A stretch of DNA of 64,000 nt from Dipteris shenzhenensis (lineage: Eukaryota > Polypodiophyta > Polypodiopsida > Gleicheniales): the NCBI GenBank assembly GCA_047967505.1, contig CM106540.1, one strand, 5' to 3'. How positions within the stretch are numbered: the first letter of the stretch is position 1; every line of letters starts with the position of its first letter. Below are positions 1 through 10,386 of this stretch, piece after piece. The notes beneath the pieces were generated by a model. The model saw only the letters and a program-made list of their open reading frames with translations, did not search any database and had not been told where the DNA came from. A program made the position numbers and the translations under genes.

Positions 1-1
1 T

Positions 2-454
2 GAGAGTAAGAAGCTAGACGACACCCAATATGGTTGGCCCATACTAGAAAAAGAACTCTATGCAGTAGTGTATGCCCTTAAGGTTTGGAGACACTACTTG
101 TATGGTTCGAAGTTTCTTGTATTGACCGATCATCAGTCAATCAAGTATGTGTGTGATGGGACTGAATTGAGGGGATGGAAAGCTAGATGGGCAGAATTAA
201 TGCAAGATTTTGATTTTGAAATACGTTATCGCAAGGGTTCGTTGAATAGTGTGGCGGATGCCTTAAGTCAAGTCAAGTTTGTAAATGCTATGTCATTTAC
301 GAAAATATCTTCAGACCTATTTCAATCCTTGAGAGGGCTTTGCGCAACTAATAGTCATTTCAGTTCTTATTGGCAGAAAGTCCAAGATGGGAGCTCCATG
401 GTTGAGCAGGACTCAGGGATTGTGCCCCCTACAGTACAGGTGGCGGGAGGTTAG
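2..454 (+). pseudogene. Ty3 (chromovirus) pol remnant: end of reverse transcriptase and RNase H
   Basis: The frame is open from the window edge, so the element began upstream. The peptide has the RT/RNase H hallmarks EKELYAVVYALK, WRHYLYG, LTDHQSIKY and, at the RNase H end, RYRKGSLNSVADALSQ. This part of the polyprotein removes the RNA strand of the RNA-DNA hybrid during reverse transcription. The frame ends at a TAG at 452-454, and the integrase continues in another frame, so a frameshift separates the two. The order RNase H, integrase, chromodomain marks it as Ty3 rather than Copia. It is a broken copy and cannot make a full polyprotein. Confidence 0.9.
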
Positions 455-1246
455 TGGATGATTAGGAACAGCTTGCTGTTCCGGAATGGAAAAATTTGGA
501 ACTTCAATCCAAGATTCTCTGGGAGTGTCATGATGCTCCTAGTGCTGGACATCCGGGTATACATCGGACTCTGTCTCTTGTGAAGCATACCTTTTATTGG
601 CCTAAGATGCGTGCATTTATTGAAAACTATGTGGTAGGTTGCCGGGTTTGTCAGGTTACTAAGGCAGAACGCCTTAGAAGTGCGGGTTTATTACAGCCAT
701 TGCAGATTCCAGGTAATAAATGGGAAAGTATTTCCATGAATTTTATTATTGGTTTGCCTCGAACGCGCAAGGGTTACGACTCCATTTGGGTCATAGTTGA
801 CCGTCTGACAAAAATGGCTAGATTCTTACCTACTAGAACAACTATTTCAGCTGTTCAGCTGGCTCACGAGTTTGTGGACCACTTGTTTAAGCTGTATGGC
901 TTGCCCTCTGACATAGTCAATGACAGGGACTCAAAGTTTACAAGTAACTTTTGGACACTTGTTTTTGAGAAGTTAGAAACTACTCTAAGTATGAGTTCCT
1001 CAGATCAGGCACAATCCGATGGCAGTACAGAGAAGGTCAACCAATTGGTTGAAGATATGGTTGGGCATATGTTTCTAAGAGACAGTCTTCATGGGAAGAT
1101 TATCTACTTATGATAGAATTTGCTTATAATAGTGCAAAGCATTCGAGTACTGGTTACAGTCCTTTTATGCTTATGTACGGGTTTCAAGCTAAGTCACCAG
1201 TTATGGTTGGGTTAAAGGGAATCCAAAATGATCTGCAAAGACCTTC
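455..1246 (+). pseudogene. Ty3 integrase remnant with substituted catalytic Asp
   Basis: The N-terminal zinc-binding region is present (GHPGIHRT, YWPKM, then CRVCQ), followed by the core with DRLTKMARFLP, a GLPSD-type segment, NDRDSKFTSNFW and STEKVNQ. In this family the first catalytic Asp normally sits in a SMDF motif; here it reads SMNF (codon 739-741), so one metal-binding acid is lost. The frame breaks near 1085: the next part of the integrase (SWEDYLLMIEFAYNSAKHSS) reads in a different frame and breaks again near 1245. The enzyme would have joined element cDNA to host chromatin. The substitution and two frameshifts show the copy is dead. Confidence 0.88.
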
Positions 1247-1791
1247 TTGCTAGACATGCAAGAAATGTTGCAGTTTGCCAAGGAGTCTATTAGAAGTGCC
1301 CAAGATCGGGACAGATTTCATGCTAATAGACATCGTTCACCTCGAGAGTTCTATGAGGGAATGATGGTATATTTGCGAATTCCCAAGGAATCCAAGAGCC
1401 TAAGTACTGGTTTGGTTCCGAAGTTATCCCCCAGATACTGTGGTCCGTTCAAGGTCATTAAAAGAATTGTACCAGTTGCATATAGACTAGAATTGCCTCC
1501 TGATGTTAAAGTACATCCAGTCTTCATGTCAGTAGACTGAAAGAAGTCTTGGGTGCGGATGATCAACTTGTTTCTCCTCAAGATATAATAGACGTTATAG
1601 ATTTGACTTTTATTCCACACGAACCCGAGTGTATTCTTGAATTTCGTGAAAGACCGATTTGTAATCGAACTATCATGGAATACAAGATCAAGTGGAAGGA
1701 TCGTGTTGAGGAGGATGCAACATGGGAGACATTACAGAACCTCCAGAGGACATTCCCGGATTTTTTAGCGAACTTAGGAGTGAGTTCTTAG
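1247..1791 (+). pseudogene. Ty3 integrase C-terminus and chromodomain remnant
   Basis: Two short frames (1247-1540 and 1549-1791) carry the C-terminal end of the polyprotein. The first has the GPF/Y-type module ([12 protein letters not shown], then YRLELPP and VHPVF). The second ends in a chromodomain: PECILEFRER, MEYKIKWKDR, EDATWETLQNL, FPDFL. Chromodomains at this place define the chromovirus branch and direct insertion towards particular chromatin. A one-base shift separates the frames near 1540. The stop at 1789-1791 is followed at once by a purine-rich tract (1791-1800) and a candidate LTR, which is the expected order at the 3' end of such an element. Confidence 0.87.
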
Positions 1792-1804
1792 AGGAGGGGA
1801 ACTA

Positions 1805-2330
1805 TGTCATGTGCACGGATTGCTATCCAACGTGTACTGGGTACACTAGACTAGCTCAGGTAGCTTGGGGAGGCTTAGAGCTAGGCAGGCTTGATTCTCG
1901 GGTTGAGTGGCAAGGGTACAAACCAGTTAGAGGTCTTCGCTATTTTTGGCGCTTGGGGCCCGAGTCTATATAAGGGGCCTGGAGGTTCAGTTCTCAGGAG
2001 CCGAAGGGAGCAAGTTTCGTTCCCAGGTGCTAGGTCTGATCCTGGATTGAGTTGCGGACGCGCGCCTGCATCATAGCGTAGCCCAAGGCCCAGCAGTAGA
2101 TCCCAGGCTTCACAGCGCCACCTGGTGGTATGGGACACCAGGCTGGTTTGGATCTGGTTGGGAGTTCGTGCCAGAAGTTCAGCTCGTGGCTCGGAGGGGA
2201 CATCTCCTGTGATTCGGGATCACATCCCGTAGATGTCATGGTTGGGTGGTGAGCAGCCTGCTGAGTTTTCTCATGTTGTGTGTGTTCTTGTGTTTGCTTG
2301 CAGATCAGAGGTTCCAGGAGTGCTGGGATG
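1805..2330 (+). repeat. Candidate 3' LTR of the Ty3 element (end uncertain)
   Basis: A GAGGAGGGGA polypurine tract at 1791-1800 comes right after the chromodomain stop and is followed by TG at 1805, as expected for an LTR start. Inside is a clear TATA box (TCTATATAAGG, about 1965-1975). The 5' LTR lies outside the window, so the right boundary is a guess. No coding frame here looks real. Confidence 0.5.
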
Positions 2331-2880
2331 TGTCACTGTACACATGACAACCTTGATGCTGTCCATGTGGCAGCCCCTTATACTCTCTTTGCTTTGCCTG
2401 ATCCCTGCCCCCACGGTAGCCATGATGCTGGCCATGTGGCATTCTCTCAAACCCCAGGTTCACCCCCCCAATGCTCTCCTCATATGGGGGCTTACAGACG
2501 GGGAGGTGGCCTCTATACCGACTTGTGGGCATCCAGCCCTCTATATAAAGTCCCCCCGTTGTGGTTTGGGGGTTGGGAGGGGGGGGGGGGGGGACCATTA
2601 GAGCGGGGCATGCATAGCAAAACACAGCAAGAAAAACTGCATTGCAGAGTGCAGCAGTGACAGCATTCCAGCCTCGAAAAGTGCATCCAGACACTAGAGA
2701 AGGTGGACCGAAGGCAGCAGTGAGGAGCAGCAGAGGCACTAACAAATCCAGCAGCCATCAACTCATGTGACATGTGAAGAACCCATCCACTGAACAGATC
2801 GTACAAAAGAAGAGAAGAAGCTGACAGGGTGTTGTTGGAGGTCAGCATCTCCTGATGTCAAATAGATAGGTTAGAACTTA
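2331..2880 (+). promoter_or_regulatory. TATA-bearing noncoding block with a G-rich tract
   Basis: No supported gene. A strong TATA box (CTATATAAAG, 2541-2550) stands just before a G-rich stretch with an uninterrupted run of 15 G (2579-2593), next to GGGGG and GGG runs, which could form a G-quadruplex. Phrases such as GCCATGTGGCA and CTCTCCTCATATGGGGG recur in diverged form near 19,180-19,430, so this is probably part of a dispersed repeat or solo LTR. Open frames here overlap in several phases and have no recognisable domain. Confidence 0.4.
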
Positions 2881-3400
2881 GGTCATCAGTGAGGGCCTTG
2901 GTTGTGGGTGTGTCCGCCCCCTCGTGAGGTTAGCCTAGTATAGAGTAGGCTAGATCTTCCTGTGTGGAGGCCGCTTGGGGCCACCATGGTGGTGCACCGC
3001 TAGTAGGGCTCCCAGGAGGGTCCGCCTCTGTCTAGGGCTCCTTTATGGTCTGCTGGTTGCTGCGAGGCAGCCCTTGTTGAGGCACTTTGTGCTGGCTAGC
3101 CTTGGGGGCCTTCGTGGCCACCCTTTGAGGAGGAGAGCTGCCCTGTGGAGGCCTTTTATAGGCTGAGGTGGGCTAACCTGCTGGTCGGCCCCCTAGGCCT
3201 GCTGCTATGCTTGGGAGGGGGGGTGTTCAGCCCTCTGTATGGCTGTCTAGCAGCCTCTTTATAGGGCTGAGGGGGTCGGCCCCTAGGAGCTTCTGAGTCA
3301 GCCCCATAGGCAGGGGTTTCAGCCCCTTTATAGGGCTGTGTGCCAGCCCTCCATGTGCTGGAGGGCCTTGGCCCCATCTAGGTCTGTGGACCAGCCCACA
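2881..3400. repeat. GC-rich block with iterated TTTATAGGGCT words
   Basis: No supported gene. The words CCTTTATAGGCTGAGG, TCTTTATAGGGCTGAGG and CCTTTATAGGGCTGTG recur about every 70-100 bases (near 3154, 3258 and 3328). Each is flanked by AGCCC, so AGCCC...TTTATA...GGGCT forms short imperfect palindromes. It may be an LTR, or the leader of the LINE that follows. Confidence 0.4.
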
Positions 3401-3699
3401 TGACCAGCCGACTAGGGGAAGTGGCTGCTATATATAGGCCCCCCTTTCCTCTCTTGTATCATCTCAGTGTGGAGCACCAGTTGTGCCAGCAGTTGAGGGG
3501 TTTTGTCCTGAGATCCCTTGCAGTCTCTCTTGTCTCTTTCTATCCTTTCCAGTTCAGTTTGTGTGTGGTTTGCACTCTCTCTCTCTCTCTCTCCATTTCT
3601 GTTCAGATCTGCTGTATTTCTCACGAGTGTAATATATCTTTCTCCAGTACATTTTTGGATCATTATTGGATATATCTGTTTTCATATATTCTGATTACA

Positions 3700-4002
3700 T
3701 GTTTATTGACCACACGTGTGAGTTTTCTTTGTGTGAGTTCTTGTGACATCACATCACAACCCGGCTGGTTATCCTCTACAAATCATGTGCACATGGTTAT
3801 TCACAGTTCGGAGCTCTTACCATGGCTGATCACCATATATGCTATCTTCAGTATAGCTCTAGTCACCTTCAACGTGACCACATTATTTATAGTGCTATCT
3901 TCAATATAGCCTTTGGTACCTTCAGTGAATCTATGTCACATTGAACGTGACCATTCACCTTCAGTGTGATTTGTCATATTCAATATGACTTATCTATTCA
4001 AT
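3700..4002 (+). promoter_or_regulatory. LINE leader with iterated TTCARTRTGA-like words
   Basis: The untranslated region before ORF1 repeats short words with a 15-35 base rhythm: ATCTTCAGTATAG, ACCTTCAACGTGACC, ATCTTCAATATAG, CATTGAACGTGACC, CACCTTCAGTGTGA, ATATTCAATATGA and ATTCAATATGA. Several are near-palindromic around TTCA..TGA. They might be binding sites for a protein or relics of a tandem repeat; no function can be read from sequence. Confidence 0.4.
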
Positions 4003-5430
4003 ATGAACACACGTTACAACCGAAGTGGACTCGGGGTAGACAGCAAGGGAAAGGTAGGACCCGCCTCAGCCTCTTCAGCCTCTATCTCTACCTCAACCTC
4101 AACCTCAACCTCAACCTCAACCTCAACCTCAACTCCCGCTACAGTGTCAGTTTCGTTTTCAGCTCCAACCTCAGCTCCCTCTATCTCTGTCTCTACTTCG
4201 ACTTCAGTCCCCGCTTCAGGCCCAGCTCTAGTTCCAGTCTCAGCTCCATCTACATCTACGATCAGTGACATACTCATGCCCATGGCGCCGGTTGTTGTTC
4301 CCTTTCCCTCTTCTCCTGTTACAGCTCTCGCACAGCTTATGACCCTTACTTCGGAGGTGTCATACACTGTGCCACATTACGCTTCACTCTCCCCTCTCCC
4401 TCTCAGTCAGCCCACCCTCCCACACCCCGTTGGGACTGCCTCATCCATTCCACTGTCATCTCCGTTCACTCAGCCACCGTCTAGTTTCCGGACTCAGTCC
4501 CACTCTTTCATGCCACAGTCACCACAGTTTCAGCATGGACATGGGTGGACTGATACACCAGGGGCCCGTGAGACCCTGCTCACGGAGATACATATTTTCC
4601 GTGAGCGTGAGATGGAGCTGGCTTGCTTTGCACGGGAGCAGGTCCGCTTCAACCAGGAGCAGAGCCGCATCATTCGGGAGCAGGCTAGGGCCATTTGGGA
4701 GCAGGCGGGTCTTATTGAGGGACTCAGACAGGATATTATGCAGCTCCGACAGGAGGTCACAGCCATACACATTGCCCTAGGGAGTACCCCGGTGGTCGAG
4801 GCACAGATTGCGAGCATGCAATCTGCTATTGAGGAGACTTCCAGATGGGTTGACTTGGCCAAACAGAAACCCGCAAGGGTCACCGTTTCGGCTACCCTCA
4901 TGGAGCAGCAGCAGAGAGCCAGTAAGGCTCTCAACATCAGAGTACGCGGGATCCCACGCACTGAGGCTACATCGATGGTAGATGCGACTGCGTTCGTGAC
5001 CGCTACCCTGGGTGTGGCTGAGCATAGGATAGAGAGGGCATGGCGGGTGGGGAGAGATCCCAACTGAGAGCAACCCCTGATCATACGATTTCATGACACT
5101 CAGGCATGACTTTCAGCTCTACGACGCAGGTCAGTCCTTCGAGATCAGCCAGCGATCTCTATGAATGAGGACCTCACACCTCTACAGGTTGAGGAGAGGC
5201 GCTCTTTGCTGCAGCAGCGGGATCAGGCCCGGAAGGAGGGGAAGTGGGCAGTGGTACGAGAGGGACGACTTCTTACAGGCCCCCGTAGGACACCTGCCCC
5301 CTCCCCTACATAGGGAAGCGGGGTCTATGAGACTCAGATATCCGAGACCTGCACCATTTGGAACTGTAATGGTACCTTATGGTCAGAACCAGGGAACTTC
5401 TCGGAATCCTATACAGGTCACGACATAGTC
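4003..5430 (+). pseudogene. LINE ORF1: coiled-coil, RRM-like, L1-ORF1p-type protein (broken)
   Basis: ORF1 proteins bind element RNA and act as nucleic-acid chaperones. The frame opens at 3985 or 4003 (the second Met is followed by NTRYNRSGLG). The first third is Ser/Thr-rich, partly encoded by an (ACCTCA)n microsatellite at 4085-4132. A helical stretch follows (HIFREREMELACFAREQ, then repeated REQ/WEQ heptads), typical of a coiled coil. Next is an RRM-like part (LNIRVRGIPRTE, LGVAEHRIERAWRVG) and, after a TGA at 5065-5067, the C-terminal part (PLIIRFHD, EDLTPLQVEERRSLL, ARKEGKWAVVREGRLL). This order matches vertebrate L1 ORF1p rather than the CCHC-bearing ORF1 usual in flowering-plant L1s. 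At least two stops interrupt it. Confidence 0.65.
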
Positions 5431-8400
5431 TTCTATACAAAGACACATCAGAGTCCAGAGCGCCCTCTTCCAATAGTCAGTGGATATACATGGGAGTCTA
5501 CCTATAGAGATGAGATGAGGGGTACAGGAGGAGTTCGAGGTTCAGGTGGAGTTGTAGTTCTTTTCAGATCCACACTTCGGGGGATCATTTCAGTAGAGCA
5601 GAGAGATACACATTCGAGATTTCTTTGGATCCGGATACGACACATGGACAGCCAGGATCTGGTTTTTCGCAGTTTGCTACTTTCCCCCGGAGACCTCCCA
5701 CTTTGCCAGATATATTCGAGGTGATGATGAGACATCTCCATTTGTTGCCCTTTATCAGTCCATCGTTGACTTTTCTAGCCGCGGAGAAGTCCTTCTAGTG
5801 GGGGACTTCAATGCGAGGACAAGGGCCCGTCAGGTACCACTTCTTGATTTCAGAGATGATTCCACTCTACTAGCAGATGTTGACCTTGAGGAGGCAGGTA
5901 TGCTACGGGTTTCGGCCGACAGGCGAGGACCATTCTCATCCTATGGGCAGGCCCTATTAGACCTAGGCAGGATACATGATCTCATTATCTATAATGGTCT
6001 TGAGAGATGGCTCGCTTTTGGTGGTTTCAGATGCTTTCCACATGGGGGGGGCTTCATTGGTGTTGATTACATCATGGGATCCCCTGTCTTCACATCTCGC
6101 ATTATTGACTTCACTGTAGCACCTCTTCCCCCAGGGGCTGATCATACATACCTTTTCATTCGCATCTCCACCTCCCTTAGTACAGCACCTTCTACCCCAC
6201 TCAGTGCTTACTCCACCTACCACGATATACGCTTTGATCGGGATCACTCACCTTCTTACTCTGGCCGTGTGTACATACTTCTCGCTTATATTGACTTCAT
6301 ACCCCTTTTAGAGGATCGTGCTGCCCTTGTCATCCACTCACTACACGAGGCTGCCATTCACGCTTTTCCCCACACCATCCGCTCCACCCGCCCACCACCC
6401 CCTGGAACCGTACCCTGTAATAGTTGGTACGATGATGAGTGTAAGGCCTTACGCCGTCAACTCAGATTCGAAACCAAAAACAGTCTTCCGAGCGCACCAG
6501 ATATGCTACGTGAATACCGTAGACTGGTACGGAGGAAGAAACTAGAATTCGTTCGTCAAAACGAGGAGGAGCTACTGAACATTTTGTTTAGTAACAACTC
6601 TAAGGACTTCTGGCGGAGATTTCTAGAAGGACGGTCCCCTCCGCCACTCAATGACACCCAGATCTGGTTTGATTATGCACGTACACTTTATGACATCCCA
6701 AATCAGCCAGTCCCTAGCCTCTCACACATGCCTCGTCCCACATCCTGCACCCTCTTCACTAGAGGAGGGTTAAAGGATGCTGTAATGAAACTTCATAATG
6801 GCCGAGCGAAGGATCATGAGGGACTATGCACTGAGTTCATTGCATATGGGATTAACCTCCTAGCCCTGATCTTAGCAAAGCTTTTTAATGAAGCGGTTTG
6901 TTTGGGATTTCCACACACTTGGACCATTAACACTATCTCACCCATCCACAAGGCAGGGGATCCCATGAGCCCGGAGAACTACAGGACCATTATGATTGGA
7001 CATGTCATATCCAAGATTTATGCATCAGTACTTGACTTCTAGGTTAGCAGACTTGCAGAGTGTCGAGGACTCAGAGCAGCAGGACAGGTCGGATTCTGGC
7101 GTGATCGTGGAACCATGGACCACATTCTGACGCTCAAATGTATCATCGAGGAGGCGAGGTCACGGAAGCAGAGGGTTTATTGTTGCTTTGTGGATTTTCG
7201 CAAGGCATTTGACACGGTCTCGAGAGCCTGCCTCATACGGCGCCTACAGGACTTGGGTTATGACCAGGAGATCATTTGGGCTGTCATGGCACTTTACGAG
7301 AGTTTCTGGCAGATTTCGGGCAGGATCCGGGTGGACAGACGAGATCATGAGTACCATCGGGGTCAAACAAGGGTGTCCTTTGTCGCCTACCTTGTTTGGC
7401 CTCTACATTGACGAGCTTGAGACAGTGATGCAGACACAAGGGGGTGTAGGTTGCTCTCTTGCGGGCACGCTGATCCAGATTTTGCTCTATGCAGATGACG
7501 TGGCTCTCTTGTCTTCCTCAGCAGAGGGGCTTCAGAGACACCTAGACGCACTACAGTCCTTTTGTGAGTCTCATGATTTGAAGGTCAACCTGGGTAAAAC
7601 CAAGGTCATGATCTTCAATACATCTTGAGCCATCATGCGTCAAGAGCTGTTCACATTTGCGAGGTCATCTGTTGAGATAGTTTCATCATACACTTATCTT
7701 GGGGTTATCTTCTCCGGACCGAGCTTCACTATAAGACCCGCGATGCAGGCACGCTTGAGTAGAGGGTATGCCTCATTGGCCAGGCTAGAGAGGTAGTGCT
7801 TTTGCTCATACTTTCAGGATCCACGCACCAAGGGGTTGCTTTTTGACTCCTTGGCTTGTCCAGCGGGGATGTACGGCAGCCCTTGTTGGGGGCCAGACTT
7901 GTCAGATATAGAGTGGGCCCATGTGGAGCGGCTACATGTTCTCATGCTATCACGGATGATTCGTGGTAAGTCATCCGTTCCTCACCAGATCATTTAGGCT
8001 GAGTTTGGGTCACCCCCTTTATAGCTAGATGCTGCATTTCAGGTCATCACATATCTGTATTGAGTTAGGGAATATGGGATTACACCTCGGGGCGTAGCAG
8101 GCTACCATGGATAGCTCTATCCTCTTCTATGGCACTTGCAGCAGGAGGAGATCAGAGGTGCTGGTATGCACGTACAGAGAGATGGTTTGAGTGACTGGGG
8201 CTCCACATGGATAGACTACCTCCCTTCCAGTATAGCATGGATGCTCCGTTCTCTCCTCTCTTATCACACGAGGTCAACTAGGTTATCCGTGAGGATCTAC
8301 TACAGCTGTACACTTTTCGGACCCGGTTGGAACCGAGTGAACTCCCAGTGAAGCTTAGCTTCTACAGAGATCACTTCTTACATATCACAGCAGAGGGTTT

Positions 8401-9140
8401 CATTGACCCACCAGGATACACACAGATTCACCCACCTCACTCGATGAGGATCTCTCTTGGGCAATTCCGGGTCTCTTCACACAGACTTCGCATCGAGAGC
8501 GGTAGAGCAGAGCGACTACCCAAGGAGCGGCGCATATGCATACTATGTGACATATAGGAGGTTGAGACAGAGGAGCATTTCATCTTCAGGTGTCTTGTGT
8601 ACTATGAGATCCGAGGACGTTTCCATTGCCTCTTCAGAGATAGTTATGGGATTTTAGCCCATTTCCTCTTCTACCCAGACCAACGGTGTTTGGCAGGTTT
8701 TATTCATGAGGCACTTAGACACCGCGAGAGGATACTCCGAGCACAGAGACAGGAGCAGACTTCTTCCTTGGTTGATCCCTCTCAGAGCTCTATCACGGAG
8801 TTCTTTCAGCTAGATCACATGGACCCCAACGAGATGAGGCCTCGACATGACCGTGACCCGGAGCCCGTGACTCGACAGCTCAGATAGAGGGTCGACACAC
8901 AGATCACACTTGGAGACATCCCCTCCTTGTTTAGAGTCGGAGCCCGACCGACGAGGGTCACAGTAGCCCTGGTTAGACGCAGAGCTACGACCGGGAGACG
9001 TGCCAGGACCGCACCTCTGAGTGGGCGACATCACTCTATTGCCGACTTCATGCCTCCACTGCCTCATCCATCTTGATATCTTGCTGTTGTTGGGGATGAT
9101 GATGATATTGATGATGATGCTGAGATTGATATATAGTCGA
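5360..9140 (+). pseudogene. LINE ORF2: endonuclease, reverse transcriptase and Cys/His tail (broken)
   Basis: The endonuclease starts near IWNCNG (about 5360) and includes YTWES, VRGSGGVVVLFR, HSRFLWIRIR, then after a one-base shift near 5680 YFPPE, VLLVGDFNAR, GVDYIMGSP and ADHTYLFI, the family's Asn, Asp and His landmarks. The reverse transcriptase has ISPIHKAGDP, PENYRTIMI, a TAG at 7040-7042, then CCFVDFRKAFDTVSR, a frameshift near 7360, GVKQGCPLSPTLFGLY and LLYADDVALLS (active site about 7486-7500). Past the RT, ICILCDI...EEHFIFRC (about 8530-8592) is the Cys/His element of L1-like ORF2 ends. The protein would nick target DNA and prime cDNA there. Four or more lesions make it inactive. 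Confidence 0.85.
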
Positions 9141-9307
9141 CCATCGACATGACTATGTTGTACTTAGGACTTAGTACTGCCATTCTGCATTTTTACATTT
9201 TTTGCATTTTGCATTGGTATGGACGCTCGTTTAGTAGCTCCACTACCACAGCTCGTTGTATCAGGATTTTCACAGTCTCATAGACCCATCGGCCTTCCGA
9301 AGACTTT

Positions 9308-9344
9308 AATAAACTTTCTTTCTTTCTTTCTTTCTTTCTTTTAC
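9308..9344 (+). repeat. LINE 3' end: AATAAA plus (CTTT)n tail
   Basis: A polyadenylation-type AATAAA (9308-9313) is followed directly by about seven CTTT units to 9341. Sequence character changes abruptly afterwards, so this is taken as the 3' terminus. Plant LINEs usually end in poly(A), so a tetranucleotide tail is notable. Confidence 0.65.
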
Positions 9345-10143
9345 TGTCTTTAGTACATGGTGTGGATCCATGTTAGTCACAGCTAGTGCAGGATGCTGGA
9401 AGCTAATGAATGAGGTGGACTTCACATCAGTGATGTTATGAGTCATTGGGCTATTTCCTACCGGAACATGTAAACATGTGAGTACTCTCGGAACCACTAG
9501 ATATCCAACATCATGTTGCATCCTAATAACGGTGTGAGGATGAAGTCCATTGAAAAGAGGCCTTCTAAACTCTGAAATATTTTCTGGCCTTATGTGTGAT
9601 TTGAGTGCGTAGCCCGGGTGTGAATCCGTCCACCGCAAGCTCATGAGGCACTACGGTGCACCCCATCTTCTTGGCTAGCTGATGGAAAATAGCATCTTCT
9701 GAACTCCCACGTTAATAGGCTCGAATGAGAGCCTTTTTCTGCTTGTCGAGCGTGTCCTCCTTATCTTCATAGACCACCGATAGGACGGCATTCAAAGCAA
9801 GCAGAACTGCATTGGTAGCTGAAGCAGGCGGGGCTAGAAGAGCCACCACAAAGGTGATGGTAAAAGCCGGTGCTTTTGCATCCTTTTTGGCCAACCACTC
9901 TTTCGTTCCATTCCCAACAATATGATGGCAATGGAAACGACAATGCTCCGCGTGGTACCGCTTCTATTCGTTCGGCTATAAATAGCCTCTCGTGATTTTC
10001 ATGTTAGCTTTTTCATCGATGCTCCAGCATACGCTCAGGGATAAGGATAACATAATTATCTTCAATTTCTAGAACATAGTTGCGTGAAGGAGGAACATGT
10101 TCATCACCTGGAGTATACGTCTTTATAGCATTTCTTTCAAGAG
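9345..10143 (-). pseudogene. Unidentified degenerate coding remnant
   Basis: Reading the minus strand, several consecutive segments look protein-like across frameshifts: a piece containing PGDEHVPPSRNYVLEIEDNY (about 10,110-10,040), then EWLAKKDAKAPAFTITF and an Ala/Val/Leu-rich stretch ending DTLDKQKKALIRAY (9894-9712), then FHQLAKKMG and GYALKSHIRPENISEFRR onward to about 9350. I recognise no family. The run of plausible residues across breaks suggests an old coding region, perhaps from a transposable element. The plus strand shows no better candidate. Confidence 0.25.
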
Positions 10144-10386
10144 TTAGTTAACTCTTTCAGTTTGTCCATTTGATTTTGGGTGATAGACTGAGCTGAACAA
10201 TAAATTTGTGCCCAAAGATTCAAAAAGAGAAACCCAAAAATGATTGGTAGTGGATCCAGACGAGCTTAGCACTGGAAGGTGACCATATCTAGGATGGTAG
10301 GGGAGTCTTTCTCCTTCAGCTATGCTGTATGGAGACCACCCTGTCCCTTGTGGAACAGAGCTTGATCTTCCTTGGCTCACACACAC
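10144..10386 (-). pseudogene. Ty3 integrase fragment
   Basis: The minus-strand peptide ends in FWVSLFESLGTNLLFSS followed by VYHPKSNGQTERVN, the conserved stretch around the catalytic Glu of Ty3-type integrases. Only this part survives; its frame stops at once and the sequence changes on both sides. The upstream 60 residues resemble no integrase. It is a scrap of an element oriented opposite to the neighbouring LINE. Confidence 0.75.

Larger units (their letters stand above)
3400..9342 (+). mobile_element. Near full-length, decayed L1/Tx1-like LINE
   Basis: A TATA-like start (CTATATATA, 3428-3436), a pyrimidine-rich leader, an ORF1, an ORF2 and a 3' tail come in the order of a non-LTR retrotransposon about 5.9 kb long. 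ORF1 (from 4003) resembles the coiled-coil RNA chaperone of vertebrate L1. ORF2 has an apurinic-type endonuclease, a reverse transcriptase with a YADD active site and a C-terminal Cys/His segment. The element ends with AATAAA (9308-9313) and a (CTTT)n tail to 9341 rather than poly(A). Several stops and frameshifts break both ORFs. I could not identify a target-site duplication, so the 5' boundary is approximate. Confidence 0.78.

Noticed and set aside
4014-4367. Glu/Val-rich frame on the minus strand
   Set aside because: It is the reverse reading of the (ACCTCA)n and Ser/Thr-rich part of LINE ORF1 and has no independent support.
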